From NCBI GenBank assembly GCA_022453515.1, contig JAJNNY010000036.1, positions 124,001 through 188,000 of the forward strand: a stretch of DNA of 64,000 bases. The letters are read 5' to 3'. Below are positions 1 through 11,393 of this stretch, piece after piece. The notes beneath the pieces are model-generated. The model was given only the letters and a program-made list of their open reading frames with translations, was not told the DNA's origin and did not search any database. Each line of letters starts with the position of its first letter. Position 1 is the stretch's first letter. A program made the translations under genes and the position numbers. Source of the DNA: Astrocystis sublimbata. Its lineage: Eukaryota > Ascomycota > Sordariomycetes > Xylariales > Xylariaceae.

Positions 1-111
1 CTTCAGCTGCGTCTGGAGCTTGCCCAAGCGCCTGAGGTCCTGAACCCGACGTTCCATGGGTCTCTACTTGGTTACGCGCGATTCGACAATGCACAGCAGA
101 TAGCCCTGAGT
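1..111 (+). other. possible upstream coding exon of the lipase gene (partial)
   Basis: Frame 1 is open from the window edge to position 111. It ends at a consensus donor GTAAGTAT (112-119). An acceptor CACAG at 157-161 would join it in frame to the lipase ORF, whose own frame has a TGA at 149-151 inside this putative intron. The frame holds no in-frame ATG, so if the exon is real the gene starts outside the window. The alternative is that this is 5' leader sequence and translation starts at the ATG at 170, which opens a presequence-like N-terminus. I cannot decide between the two. Confidence 0.3.
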
Positions 112-169
112 AAGTATCCTCGCGAGATTACTTGGCGCCATGAGTCTCTGAGGAGGCACAGGACGTACA

Positions 170-2727
170 ATGAGGACATCCCAGGGAGCGCATGCATGGC
201 GGAGGAGACTGCTGTTCTCGCTCCGCGGCAAACCAAGCCACCTGCACTCGCCCAATCGCCTCGGCACAGCATACGGCCGCGCTCCTCGCGGCTTCTTCAG
301 CTCTGTCAAGCAGCGCGAACGCGGCAAGGCTGGGCCCAGAACTGGTAGAGGCCCCGTTGCGCTGCCCTCGTTCCTCATCCTCGGCGGCTTGCTCATATAC
401 ACTCTGTACCCAGGCGACGAACTTCGCCACGCGCGGCGTGTGACCGAGGCCAAGGAGCGGCTCAGGCACCAGAGAGAAGCTTCGCTTGATGGCGACCAGT
501 GCGAGAAGGACGCTCACCAGCATGACGTCACAGCCTGGGGCTCTTTCACCAAGCGCTTCGAGGATCTGTCCAATGTCACAGACATCGAGTGGTCGTCGCT
601 TTCCGACAAGCTGGTCAACTTCATACTGCCCGAGTGGTCGAGGCAGATCCCACGCCAGATCAGAAAGCTCCAGAAGGAGTTGTCCTTGACCCATGGCTCT
701 TTGGCCGACCAGATCTGGCAAGAGGCCCACGATCCCTTCATAAACCCCGAAATCCAATACTCGGCCTCGGTTCGTATATCGGATGATCTATGCGAAGATG
801 AGAAGGAGTTTCTTTCTCGCCGGAAGCGCGTTGCCGTCGCAGCTCTGGCTCGTTACCTCGACTTGAATGAGGACGACATCAACCCGGCCGATGTACCAAC
901 CATTGCCATGTGCGGGTCAGGAGGTGGGCTGCGCGCATTGGTCGCAGGCACGGGCTCGCTACTAGCCTGTCAAGAAGACGGACTGTTTGACTGCGTTACC
1001 TATACTTCTGGTGTGAGCGGATCATGCTGGCTGCAGTCACTCTATCATTCCTCGATAACGAAACGCCGCTTAGAGCGCCTCGTGGACCATCTAAAAGCCA
1101 GGCTTGGCGTTCACATTGCCTTCCCACCTGCTGCTTTCTCCTCGGTCACAACTTCTCCCACGAACAAGCTGTTGCTCAGCAGCATGGTCGAGAAACTTCG
1201 AGGCGATCCCAACGCAGATTTCGGGTTGGTCGATATATACGGCATTCTGCTAGCAGCAAGGTTGTTGGTCCCTAAGGGCGAACTTGGTATCGATGATAAG
1301 GATTACAAGCTCTCAAACCAAAGGGAGTACATCAAATATGGCCAGAATCCGCTGCCTATATACACGGCAGTGAGACATGAAATACCCGGTGTCGTTGCAG
1401 ATGCAACAAATTCTCTGGTTACTGCATCGGACGAAGCGAAAGAGATTGCGAAGAAAGAGGGCTGGTTCCAATGGTACGAAATCACCCCATATGAATTCTT
1501 CTGCGAAGAGTTCAACGCAGGCATTCCCACTTGGGCTCTTGGACGACGGTTCAACAATGGTCGAGATGTGCCACCCGAGAGCGGCATTCATCTCCCAGAG
1601 ATAAGAATGCCCATATTGATGGGAATTTTCGGGTCGGCCTTTTGCGCGACTCTGAACCACTACTATCGTGAAATCAGGCCTCTCGTAACGAACCTCACGG
1701 GTTTCTCTACACTTGATGAGATGATTTTTGGGTACAGCGAAGACCTAGAAAAAGTACATCCATGTAAGCACCAATCAAACTGAACCCCTTACCCCCATAT
1801 CAATATTAACGTCTTCAAGTCGATCCGGCAACGATACCCAACTTCGCCTACAATATTGACCCTAGCAAGCTACGGTTCACAACACCTACAAACATACACA
1901 AAAATGAATACATACAACTCATGGATGCCGGCATGTCGAATAACCTGCCGATCTACCCCTTGCTCCGACCTGGCCGCGATATTGATGTTGTTGTGGCTTT
2001 CGACGCCTCAGCAGACACGAAGACGGATAACTGGCTCTCCGTGGCAGATGGCTATGCCCGCCAACGCGGAATCAAAGGCTGGCCGGTCGGCATCGGCTGG
2101 CCCAAGGGAACAGATACCCCGGAGAAAATCGAACAGCAGCTCGACCAAGCACAAGCCAAAACTCCAGCGGACGCCGACGCAAAGCTGGAACAGGCACAGC
2201 AAGAACAAGCCGCGCACGAGGCCGAGTCGCAACCTTCCCAATTCAAAACAAACTCGGCGGGTGAGGAGGAAACTAAAGCAAAGCACATGCAGTCGCATCC
2301 AGAAGACTCGGAACTAGGATACTGCACCATCTGGGTCGGGTCAACAGAAGAGCGCTCTTCGGAGCCACCGCCGCCGTCCAAGGCCTTGACGTCGACCGAC
2401 GATGAATCATGGCATCAAGTGTCGGCGGCGAAGGCAGGCTTGGCGGTCGTGTACCTCCCCTTTCTCGCGAACCCCAGCAAAGTCGCCGACGTCGACCCCG
2501 CGCAAAGCGACTTCTTGTCGACTTGGAACTTCGTATATACCCCCGAGCAGGTCGATAGTGTCGTCGCGCTCGCCCGCGCCAACTACGATGAGGGCAAGGA
2601 GCAGATCCGCCGCTGCGTGCGTGCTGTTTATGAGCGCAAGAAGCGGATCCGCGAAGAGGCTGAGGCGGCTGCCAAGCATGAGCGCAGGCGAAAATTGCTG
2701 CGACGTGAGGGTGACCATTTCAGCTAG
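170..2727 (+). CDS. cPLA2/patatin-like phospholipase, membrane-anchored
   Basis: Model join(170..1763,1820..2727), 833 aa; the 56 bp intron starts GTAAGC and ends TTCAAG, and splicing restores one frame. The protein is a serine acylhydrolase of the cytosolic phospholipase A2/lysophospholipase fold, expected to cleave acyl chains from glycerophospholipids. Visible landmarks are the oxyanion glycine run GSGGGLR (about 248), the nucleophile elbow GVSGS (281-285, Ser283) and the catalytic-Asp motif MDAGMSNNLP (566-575), the last encoded only after the intron. The N-terminus is rich in Arg and Ser and poor in acids, followed by a hydrophobic segment near 67-80 (FLILGGLLIYTLY), which suggests a mitochondrial or membrane anchor. 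The C-terminal 250 residues include a charged Gln/Glu/Ala-rich insertion and a basic coiled tail. The ATG at 170 has A at -3, but an upstream exon is possible. The family call is firm; substrate and location are inferred. Confidence 0.85.
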
Positions 2728-4335
2728 TTAGTTGGCTGGAGTGGGAGGCTGTGTGTAAATATACGTATTATGGTGTATAGGCTCTCTGTGTGTTGGGAAA
2801 ACAAAACAGTAGCCTTGGGTTGTTGTATAGAATATAGTATAATAAGATGTATGTTTTAGTTAATAGTTGGTCATGTTCACGGCCTCCGATTTATGTCAGT
2901 ACCGCTTTGTGCATGTTCACATACTACTACTGACTTGTAATCCTTAGACCGATCAACAATCTGTTCCGTCATTTAAAAAAACATATCGGAGCTCGTAAGT
3001 CTAATAGGACTTATCACCCGGCGCAATTATTACTATAGCCGCCGCCAAACCCAAGATTCTGGTAGAATTGCGTAGGTGTCAAGTAGAGGCAGCGCCTTGA
3101 AAACCCATCGGTCAAGGGCTGTCCTCCCCATTACGAATGCAACCAGTATTGCAATTGATGGCTTTCTTAAATGACCAGCGGACTACTAGGTATAATGTTG
3201 AAGCTACACAACTCTAGGATACGAGTACTTCACCCACACAACTTAGGTCAGCCCGCCAGGAAATAATCTACTCCAGAGCCGATAATACAAAACAAAATTG
3301 TATTAAGGCATCGGGAAAATGCACATCAGTAGGTAATCAGCCTCATTTACATTCTCGAGTATGCTTGTGCAGCAAACCAAGTGAGTCCCTTGAAGAATTA
3401 TTGCTCATTTAGACCATGGATGGTAATAATTTATAGAAAAAAACGGTAATCCATGGACTCAACAAGGTTAAGTATTTTACACTTACTGGCAGGGTTAAAG
3501 GAATGAGTAATCTTGCACTAAACGACGGTCCAGTCGGTTTTATTGAGTCTTGCCGGCGGTCACAAGATTCTTGGCGCAGCAGTTATCCCAATTTGTTTTC
3601 TTACCTACCTACTTAGGTATTAATGTATGAAGGTAGCTTTGAGCAACTTGCATAGTGAGTGGTTGGGGAAATAGTTCAACATTGCCAATGATTGTGGCAA
3701 GGTTTGAACAGTAAGGGTTGTTGATACAGGTAGCATTATATAGCAATTCTATACCGCTGTTTCTAGTTTGCGGGTGGCGTGGTTACAATTGGATGTCACG
3801 TTGTGAACATATCTAGGTAGTCATAGCATATCAAGCATCATCGAATCAGCATGGAACAACACGATAAATAAATTCAGAGCTTGTATCTTATATTTACATT
3901 CCATTAACGGAGGTAGGTAGTAGTTAAATATACGTCCCTATTCAGCACGATCCTCATCGTTGCGTTGCGAAAGGGCAGCATTTTTTGGTTATCTTCGTTT
4001 CTACATCGCGGCGTAAGAACCCCCCCCCCCCCCCCCTTCCCTTGGATCCCCCTTTTCCTGTAAGGTATAATGTTATACACAGAGTTCGGTTCTATTCTGA
4101 TGACGATGATGGTGACCACTCAATGCAATCGACTGACGCCGGCCCACCATGCTGGAGAGAGGTAGACAGAGGGGAATAGCCAAAATACCACGTTTTCCCC
4201 TTGCACTACTGTTCGAACCCTCGATTTGTACATGGTTTGGTTTTTGTTTGTTACACTTTCCTGTCCTTCGCACGAGCGGCGCCTGCTGGTTCTTTTTCCC
4301 AGCACAAGACGTTCGCGCGGAGAGAACGACGCCGA
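2728..4335. other. intergenic, convergent 3' ends, gene-free
   Basis: This stretch lies between the 3' ends of the lipase and mL44 genes. All ORFs are short and lack homology-like composition. It carries a 17-base poly-C run and is AT-richer than the flanking genes. I see no RNA gene or transposon ends. Confidence 0.6.
4020..4036. repeat. poly-C homopolymer (17 C)
   Basis: An uninterrupted run of 17 C lies in the 3' intergenic space between the lipase and mL44 genes. Its length is liable to sequencing and replication slippage. Confidence 0.9.
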
Positions 4336-5616
4336 CTAGACTATCTCTCCGATATCGACATAGGCCGGTTTCCACGGCGCGGCGTCTTCAGCAAACATGT
4401 CGCTCGGCATGGCGACCGGGCCGGGGCTGTATAGGTACCACGACTTCAGCGCATTGATGGTCGCGGCGAGCTTGGCCGCCTTCAGGTTGGCGCCAGCGGC
4501 CTCACCGAGCCTATCGCGCCCGCTGTAGATGCCGACAACGTAGACAGGTGTCCTGGAGAGACGACCGGTCTCGCTCAGCAACCGGGCGACGGGGGGATCG
4601 AAGTTCTCGCGTGCGCACAGCCGCGTGAGCTCTCGCTGCGGGAGCTTGAACTCGAACAGGTTCTCGAAATCGAGCTGGCGAGCCAGGATGTGGGCCTTGA
4701 TGAAGGTCTTGGCGGCGTCGGAGCCGGAGTATAGATATATGGCACCGATGACGGCGCGCACAAAGTTGGCGTGGGCATTCTGTACCACATCGTCTATGTA
4801 CAGGCTCTTCGTGTTGCGCTCGTCGCTCACCTCGGACCCGGGCGCGCTGGGCTGCTCAGGGGAGGTGTCGCCGCTTAAGGGGCTCATGGCGCGAGGCCAC
4901 TTCATCTTTGACAGCTCCTTGGCCTCGGCGCGGACGTAGCCCCATTTATGCATCATGATGGTCGGCTTATCGCCGGAATACTGGAGATAGCCCGGGTCGA
5001 CCTCGGCGCCTGGCGCTCCGGCCTCTTCGACACCCCAGGACCGCGAAATCTGGTACAGAGCCTTCTCACCCGTATAACCCTTCATGGATGCCAGGGTAAT
5101 GGTCATGGGCAGACGTGGATACCTCATGACGAGGTACTCTGATGTGTAATATTGGAGCAACGAGGCGCCGACAAGAGCCAGGTTGGCATTGTGGAAGCGG
5201 GGTTGGGCGTCCGCCGAGGGGTCTACTAAAGCACGGGCGAGGATTTTGACAGGGAGTTTTTTGGAGAGAGAAAGTCGTGCATGGAGGGCGGCGAGCTTCG
5301 CGGATCGCAAGGCCTTATCTGGGAGTGGTGACGGCAGCTCTCGCGGTAGTGGGCTGGACCCTTGGGGCCCTGCGCCCTGCTCTCTGGTCTCTTCTTCCTT
5401 GAGTGTCGCCTTCTTCTCGGCTGCCTCATCGTAGATGGCGTCGGGTGTTATGGTGGGGTTGGTGGTGGTGGTCTGGCATCTTATCTGGGTGTGTGAGGCG
5501 GCGGGTGCGGGCCGTGATAACCTCGATATTCGTGGTGCGGCTGCTGTTGCAGACGACGGGCACGGCGTGGTGGTTCGCCACTGGCGCGACAATTGACCAA
5601 TTCTTATCCTCTTCAT
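4336..5616 (-). CDS. MRPL3: mitochondrial large-subunit ribosomal protein mL44 (MRPL3 type)
   Basis: Single exon, 426 aa, from the ATG at 5616 (MKRIRIGQL). The frame runs on upstream to position 5646, but only a GTG lies there. The protein belongs to the mL44 family of the mitoribosome large subunit, built from a catalytically dead RNase III fold and a C-terminal double-stranded RNA-binding fold. The N-terminal 60 residues are rich in Arg, Ser and Thr without acids until later, as in a matrix-targeting presequence. The segment around FHNANLALVGASLLQYYTSE matches the RNase III-like helix of this family. The block with NAHANFVRAVIGAIYLYSG matches its second RNase III half, and the end with GRDRLGEAAGANLKAAKLAA is the dsRBD. 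A Pro/Ser-rich loop with a TSPEQPSAPG segment interrupts the middle. The RNase III acidic catalytic residues are not evident, as expected. It is convergent with the lipase gene. Confidence 0.88.
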   Translation of the reverse strand: MKRIRIGQLSRQWRTTTPCPSSATAAAPRISRLSRPAPAASHTQIRCQTTTTNPTITPDAIYDEAAEKKATLKEEETREQGAGPQGSSPLPRELPSPLPDKALRSAKLAALHARLSLSKKLPVKILARALVDPSADAQPRFHNANLALVGASLLQYYTSEYLVMRYPRLPMTITLASMKGYTGEKALYQISRSWGVEEAGAPGAEVDPGYLQYSGDKPTIMMHKWGYVRAEAKELSKMKWPRAMSPLSGDTSPEQPSAPGSEVSDERNTKSLYIDDVVQNAHANFVRAVIGAIYLYSGSDAAKTFIKAHILARQLDFENLFEFKLPQRELTRLCARENFDPPVARLLSETGRLSRTPVYVVGIYSGRDRLGEAAGANLKAAKLAATINALKSWYLYSPGPVAMPSDMFAEDAAPWKPAYVDIGEIV

Positions 5617-5988
5617 CTTCGACTTGGTACTCAATGCTCTCTGCACCTAACCCGTAGCCCCGGAGTAGTATGTTCGGCTCGGCTGGGCTGCGTCTCGAAG
5701 GCGGTTTCGGTGTCGTGTGTCTCCCGTCCGGCCCAGAAAAAGTTTCTGAGGCGAGGCCGACCTACTGTACAGCTTCGGTACGGAGGTACAACCTACGGTG
5801 GCCCATTGCTATAACTCTAAATCTGTGCCATATCACCCATAATTTTAGTACGTCTACCCCAGGGTGCAGGAATATATGAGTGAGGGTGTCTGTGTAGGTG
5901 CCTACCTACCCTACGCTCTAGTCCTCGGGTCACCTACGTAGGTAGTTTCTAGCCCGTGCAGCCTACGCAGACCCACTTCTTTAGACTA

Positions 5989-6020
5989 CGCCACAGCCCA
6001 CGCCACAGCTCACGCCACAT
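5989..6020. repeat. 12 bp tandem repeat
   Basis: About 2.7 copies of a 12 bp unit related to CGCCACAGCCCA are seen; the third copy is truncated at CGCCACAT. It lies in the divergent promoter region. Confidence 0.75.
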
Positions 6021-6120
6021 ATAGCCCCATATATCGCGCCAAGCGTACCCATATAGGTACTTTCCAACATAGACCCCTTGACGTAGAAATGTACCTATGT
6101 ACCTACGTATATAGTACACA

Positions 6121-6212
6121 TGCGAAATTTATGAAAGCGTACATGCAAGATAGAAAGCGCGTATGCGAAATAGAAAGTACGCATTGAAATAGAAAGCGCG
6201 CATACGAAATAG
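6121..6212. repeat. about 20 bp imperfect minisatellite
   Basis: Four to five imperfect units related to GCGAAATAGAAAGCGCGTAT are arranged head to tail. A further isolated partial unit (GCGTATGCGAAATAAG) lies near 6260. Units differ by single-base changes and by loss or gain of one or two bases. Confidence 0.75.
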
Positions 6213-6673
6213 GAGCTGCGCAGGCATACGTTAGTTGTGTAGTACGGTAGGTGTGAGAGGGCGTATGCGAAATAAGAATTTATGGGGGATATGGCACAGA
6301 TTTAGAGATGTAGCAATGGGCACCTTGCCCACCTTGCCCACCTCGATTAAGTAGTTCCGTGTAGGTAGGTCCTGCCCGCACCCTCTTTGCGATGAGCGGT
6401 GCCCCGGACCCCACTAAGACCCACTCTTCTTGCTCGCCAAAGGCATTGTGGCCATTGACCAATCAGTCTTATCGGATTAACTGTTGACCACCCTCCCGGC
6501 CCCCATCGAGCTGGACCCACTTTGGCCATGCTCCATTCAAGCTAGGCGTCGTTGCGGTACGGCTGCCGTGCTCTGACTGGAGCTCGTCGGAGTACGGATT
6601 ACTACTCCCACTACCGCAACCCGACCTCAATTGAACCACAGAGATCCCATCCCATTCATCATAATACAACAAG

Positions 6674-7189
6674 ATGGTGAGCAACCCGTGCACGCATTTC
6701 AGGCGCATAACTGACATTATCTAGGGTGGCGGTCCTCGAGTCCCGTAAGCGAACGAAATACCCTCCCGCGCATATCATCTCGCACTAGAACCGACGACCT
6801 AATACTGGAAACAGGTACCCCAAGCACGTCTGGTCGCCCTCGGGTGGCTGGTACGCGCAGCCGGCCAACTGGAAAGCCAACACCGCCATCTTCATGGGCG
6901 TCATCGTCGGCATCACCGCCATGGCGTGGAAGCTGAGCGCCGAGCGAGAATTCAGACACAAGATGCCCGAGGAAGGCCGATTCTACCCCAGCCGATAGTA
7001 TGTTGTCTATCTATCCAACGCCTTATGTCCCGAAACCTGCGAAATCACACATACTTTAAACAGCCAAGAGAGCCATACTAACGGCAATCTTGCAGTTGGT
7101 CTAGACAGATTTTAGAGCACGAGGCGGCAAAAAAGCGCGAGGCAGAACAGAAGACGAGCATTACCGACTTGATACCAGGAGCCAAATAA
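6674..7189 (+). CDS. small mitochondrial inner-membrane protein, probable complex I accessory subunit
   Basis: Model join(6674..6676,6725..6744,6815..6997,7096..7189), 99 aa. The first coding exon is only the ATG, cut off by an intron beginning GTGAGC. The later introns have CTAATAC and CTAAC branch sites and GTAAGC and GTATGT donors. The third exon alone reads into a TAG at 6996; splicing at 6998 converts it to Tyr and adds a charged tail ending ITDLIPGAK. The protein has PYPKHVWSPSGGWYAQP at the N-terminus, one membrane span (TAIFMGVIVGITAMAWKL), then RHKMPEEGRFYPSRYWSRQ. This layout is that of a conserved single-span accessory subunit of fungal respiratory complex I. I recognise the family pattern but not the exact subunit name, so the gene is secure and the assignment tentative. 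Confidence 0.7.
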
Positions 7190-10100
7190 TGTTGTGTACA
7201 TATCCTTTATTCGATACAACAAATTAAGATTCGAGAAGCAAAGATATGTGAAGCCTCAGCCAAGAAAAGAGTGAGATAAGTCTTATTTCGAAGCGACAAC
7301 TCTTGTTTTGGGTTAAACCCAGATTTACTAGAATTTAAGGCAAAAGAGGCGTGAAAACGAGTAAACCAACAGTTGCGAATAACGAGTGGGAGATTTACTG
7401 CTGAAATCGGGGCCTTGTTTGTTAAACGGTCTGAGGCATACCGGCAGATTCAAATAAGTATAGCGGCTATTTACGTTGAAAGAATGAGTTCTCACTTATC
7501 AAACCGCTTTCTAGCTCACGGGCATCACTCTATCGAAGAAATACATAATCTAGAAGAGTCGTCGTTAAGCCGCAATGAGCTACAATGGAATCATAATCGT
7601 TATCAGGGTCTACTATGAATTTACATTCGTGGCTCACGGGACCCGTCAATTCTATCATGAACCGTGTCGCCGCCCCTTAAATTGTCGTTTGTGTGAGGTG
7701 AAGGGTGTAACTTCTGGCAGTATACTCATCATCATAGATAACATGGGCATGTGGTGTCGATCGTCAAATGGGAGACTCGTCAAATGGTGTAGGGCTGCAT
7801 CAAGCCAGCCGGGGCCCTAGCTGAGATACAAGGAATAGTATATGCATTGCCACCTCCCTAACAATAGCATACCTTTTCAGGACCTCTGCTATCATGAGGA
7901 TGAGCCGAGTTCTTCGATGATCTCAATAGTCAGCGGCGCTTACACAGATACCGAGTCCATTCAGTATTACCCCAGTTGAAGGAGGCTCAGCTTGTTTCAG
8001 CGATCCAAGCTTCCTGAAAAGTGACGACTTCCGATAAGCCCTTGCAACTCTATTCCCTTGCCGGGCGCATTCTGACTGGACGCTTGAAGATGTCAAGGCG
8101 ACATGAGATATTGTCAGCTTACACGCATGGGGCGTCTAGAGGCACGCAGGCACGCAGGATAAGGTTTATGTCTTTCAACGTAGGGAGAATAGATAGCTGG
8201 CATGACAGTTAAGGCAAGCGAATCTACAAGTTACCAACATCTTGCTAATCAACACCGTAAGCTACAAAAAAGGGATTCACACCTATCACGGCGTGCAACA
8301 TTTGCCGATGGATTTGTACAGGAGCACCAGCGACCAGCCACTTCAACAGTTCCAACTCGTGGGAGAGGCTGTGCCATCCATGACCTATCGGACCTATCTA
8401 CCGTACTATTACGCCCACCTGGCAAAAGCTTATCAACACCCACGCCGATGGAACGCGTGGAGAACGGCAAATGCATGCACACGACGGGACAGCACAGCCC
8501 AGCACCCTCGTCGAATTGTGTAAATCGCGTGAGGGGCGCGAGGGGGGGAAATATGTGAGGGTAAGTACTTCCTTCAGTACAGTACAGTAGTGTGAGGGTC
8601 ATACGGAAGAAGGCGAGACGTCATGTTCTTCGGTTCGAATACCTCCAGGGCCCGGTAGCAGCAGTTTGGGGTACCGAACGGAACGCATGAGCTTGGCGTC
8701 CCGACCCGAAACTTGACGCGGCCGCGCTGGAGCGGCTGCCGCTTCGATCTCGCCATAATCTGTAGGTGCTAATGATAAGGCAATAGGTGCATACACTGCA
8801 ATTGTAGAATTTTATCTTGTGTGCGATGTCTCGTTCACGAGTGTTAACCCAGATAGATGTATTGGCCACTTTGACACTGGTTTGTATCGTATAGGTGATT
8901 GATCATATTGAAACGTGGTCATGGCTTGCCTGATTCAGATGTCCTTGCTTAGGTATGGTAAGCGAAACGACTGCGTGAGACATCTCAACAGCAAGACAAG
9001 AATGAAAAGAGTCATGCCACAAGAGGAATCAAGATAGGATGACATCCTAACCCCCAACAGTTCGTTCGTCTAAGCAGTGGAAGAGTTCGCGCATCGTGCT
9101 CTAGCGAGCTGCGGGGAGGTGCATACGATGTCTTGATGCGGCAATGACAGCATCACAAGCCGGGGTATACGAAGCGCTTGCTCGCTTCTACCCGCAAACG
9201 AACCTTCAAAATACATACCTGAAGCCGTAGCTGTTCCCGCCCGTCATTCTTATTATAGGCACGGGATGCGTATGCACAGCCGGGTTTCCTGATTGTTCGG
9301 AGTCATTCCTGAACCGCAACCAGGACTTCAGAAACCAAAGCGACTGCTTGGCGAATCAGGAGCAACGGATACTCCGAGGTGGGCGACACGGGGGTGCAGA
9401 GGAGAGCGTTTGAAGGTCTCGGTCTCGACAGGTCCAAAACGTTTGATCATGAACCGCTTTGAAGGGGGGCTTTGGGTTCTATTTTTTTTTACCAACTTCT
9501 GTCATATGAGATGCACAGATGATGTAAGGGTTGGGTTGGAAGTCTCGGCAATCATGACTTTTGCAAAATATATCAGTCATTGATGTTAATACGAACAATA
9601 AGTTTTGCAACGAATTATTATTGACTTAGACAGCAATGCAGCTTTTTGAAACATGTACACGTGGGAATCAAACGAGACGCAACCAACGAAGCTTGGAAAA
9701 GGCTGTAAGAGAGGTCTCTGTAGGTTGGTGTGCGGCATGCTAAAGTGAAACAAGGGCAATTTCCGACTGAGACTGGTAAGAGTCTCTGTCTCGGTTGGGC
9801 GAGTCGGGGCATGGGGTGCCTTACCTACGCCTACAGTATTCACGAACCTCGTTGCGCGGCTCCAGGTTCATAGAACAACGCGATGTAGAAAGTTGGTGCG
9901 TCGTACGTAGGTATTAGTGGCTCGACAGACAATACGGATTTGCTGGCAAATTTAAAATCTTTCATCGTACGCATGAAATGCAGCATCGGGGTCATACTGA
10001 CTGCCCAGGTGCGTAGTAACGCGCATCCCAGCATGATTGCTGTAATTTGGGCGCGACAAAAGAAAGAATCTTGGTTGCAAGCGCTGACAACTATATGTGC

Positions 10101-11039
10101 TGCACACTATGACAGTTCTCCCAGCAAGGGGGACCCTTACCTGAAAAGTGTCCGAATACCTCACGATGATCACTACAAGCCCTCACACCCGACCCCTTAG
10201 CCCTGCTCGTTTTCTGCTCCCACAAAATTTACCCGCGATGTCTCACGACTATAGATAGTATGGCAATACTCTGTACGAGTAGTTTCGATCTACAGTATTC
10301 ATTTACTGTCCAGATCTTGCTCAGTCGCACAAAAGAAAGCGTGTGCCTGATCTGATCTAAGGGACGAGCTTAGGGCATCTAGTGGCCGACGTCTTGCTGG
10401 TTCTGGAAGTAGTGGTTGCGGGTGATTGGTCGACCCTTGTCGCGCAATCTTAATACACCTTGGGGCTTACCGAGTTCAATCTAGCTCGGGCCTGAGCAGA
10501 CCGGGAGCAGACAAGGATCCCGCCATTGCTGTCATTTCCTAGCGTTGCACTGATGATGGGTTTCTGCGCTCAACGGCGTTTTGGCCGATAGTGGACTGTG
10601 CTATGTACAGTACCTAAAGTAGAGGTATTTCAGGTACGCAACCAGAGAAATCCAAGAATCCCAAGGTCGCAGACGGGAACGGTCCAGTCGCGCTCATATA
10701 GTGCCACTGTCGCAACTGCGCTGCACAGAGGGGAGAAGACGTGTGCTCCACTCGAGTTTGTTACGAAGGGAGTTTGTTCAGTGATTTATTTGTGGCAGGC
10801 AGCCCAAAGAATCTGATATGCCACACAGGCTCAGTATCCCTACTCATAAGAGCGACGACTAACTTACACGTAGCAGTCCTAATGCCTTTTCAGCCGTAGG
10901 CCCGCAGACAACCCCCGAGCTTTGCTGCTGCGTTGGAGAGCTGCCAAGGGTGACAGCGAAGGTGTTGCTGCTCCGGGTCCAGCTCCTGGCTTCTTGTCAT
11001 GCGCCTGTAACGACAACAACAGTTACGGAGTAGGTACGG
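7190..11039. other. gene-poor intergenic desert
   Basis: About 3.9 kb in which every ORF is under 120 codons on either strand and no pair joins through credible splice sites. Composition is mixed, and I see no RNA gene, transposase fragment or long repeat. It borders a MITE-like element at its right end. Confidence 0.55.
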
Positions 11040-11044
11040 AGTAC

Positions 11045-11388
11045 CGAGGTGGTGATCAAAAAAAAGATAATACCCCTTCTTGGCAGGCCCACTACAGTGA
11101 CCTCTATTGCCACCCTTAATAATACAATATAACAGAGGGATAAAAAACAGAAAATAGAAAGCATACATAGTTACAGCTAGTATATGAAATTCAAGTATTA
11201 TTAAAACATATAAAATATTAAGGACTAGTTAAGTTACCTTTATTTAGCTCTAGAATAGCTATAAAAGTCGGAATAGCTTCGATAATAACCAAAAACGGAA
11301 ATACACGGAAGAAAGTTTTCCAGCTCCAGAAGTACCTGTGGGGCTAGTCTGCAGATCAAGTGTCAACTTTTTTTTGATCACCACCTCG
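11045..11388. mobile_element. MITE-like element with 22 bp perfect terminal inverted repeats
   Basis: The left end 11045-11066 reads CGAGGTGGTGATC, then eight A, then G; the right end 11367-11388 is its exact reverse complement. Both ends are flanked by AGTAC (11040-11044 and 11389-11393), a candidate 5 bp target-site duplication; because GTAC is palindromic, a TA duplication with slightly longer ends is also possible. The 344 bp element is too small to encode a transposase. Its interior (11110-11300) is strongly AT-rich, as RIP mutation or age would leave it. It is therefore a non-autonomous DNA transposon relic of unknown superfamily. Confidence 0.7.
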
Positions 11389-11393
11389 AGTAC

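Larger units (their letters stand above)
5617..6673. other. intergenic between divergent mL44 and complex I-like genes, repeat-rich
   Basis: This is the shared 5' region of two divergently transcribed mitochondrial-protein genes. It contains dense CCTACGTAGGTA-type motifs (5900-5945), a 12 bp tandem repeat and a roughly 20 bp minisatellite, listed separately. I see no convincing coding sequence. Confidence 0.6.

Noticed and set aside
128..757. 209-codon minus ORF over the lipase N-terminus
   Set aside because: It is antisense to a well-supported lipase exon and has no motif.
5614..5646. longer mL44 start
   Set aside because: The upstream end of the frame has only a GTG; the ATG at 5616 begins a normal presequence.
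8202..8602. overlapping 117-118 codon ORFs on both strands
   Set aside because: They have random-looking composition and no splice partners.
8630..8645. B-box-like GGTTCGAATAC
   Set aside because: There is no A-box, stem or T-run terminator at tRNA spacing.
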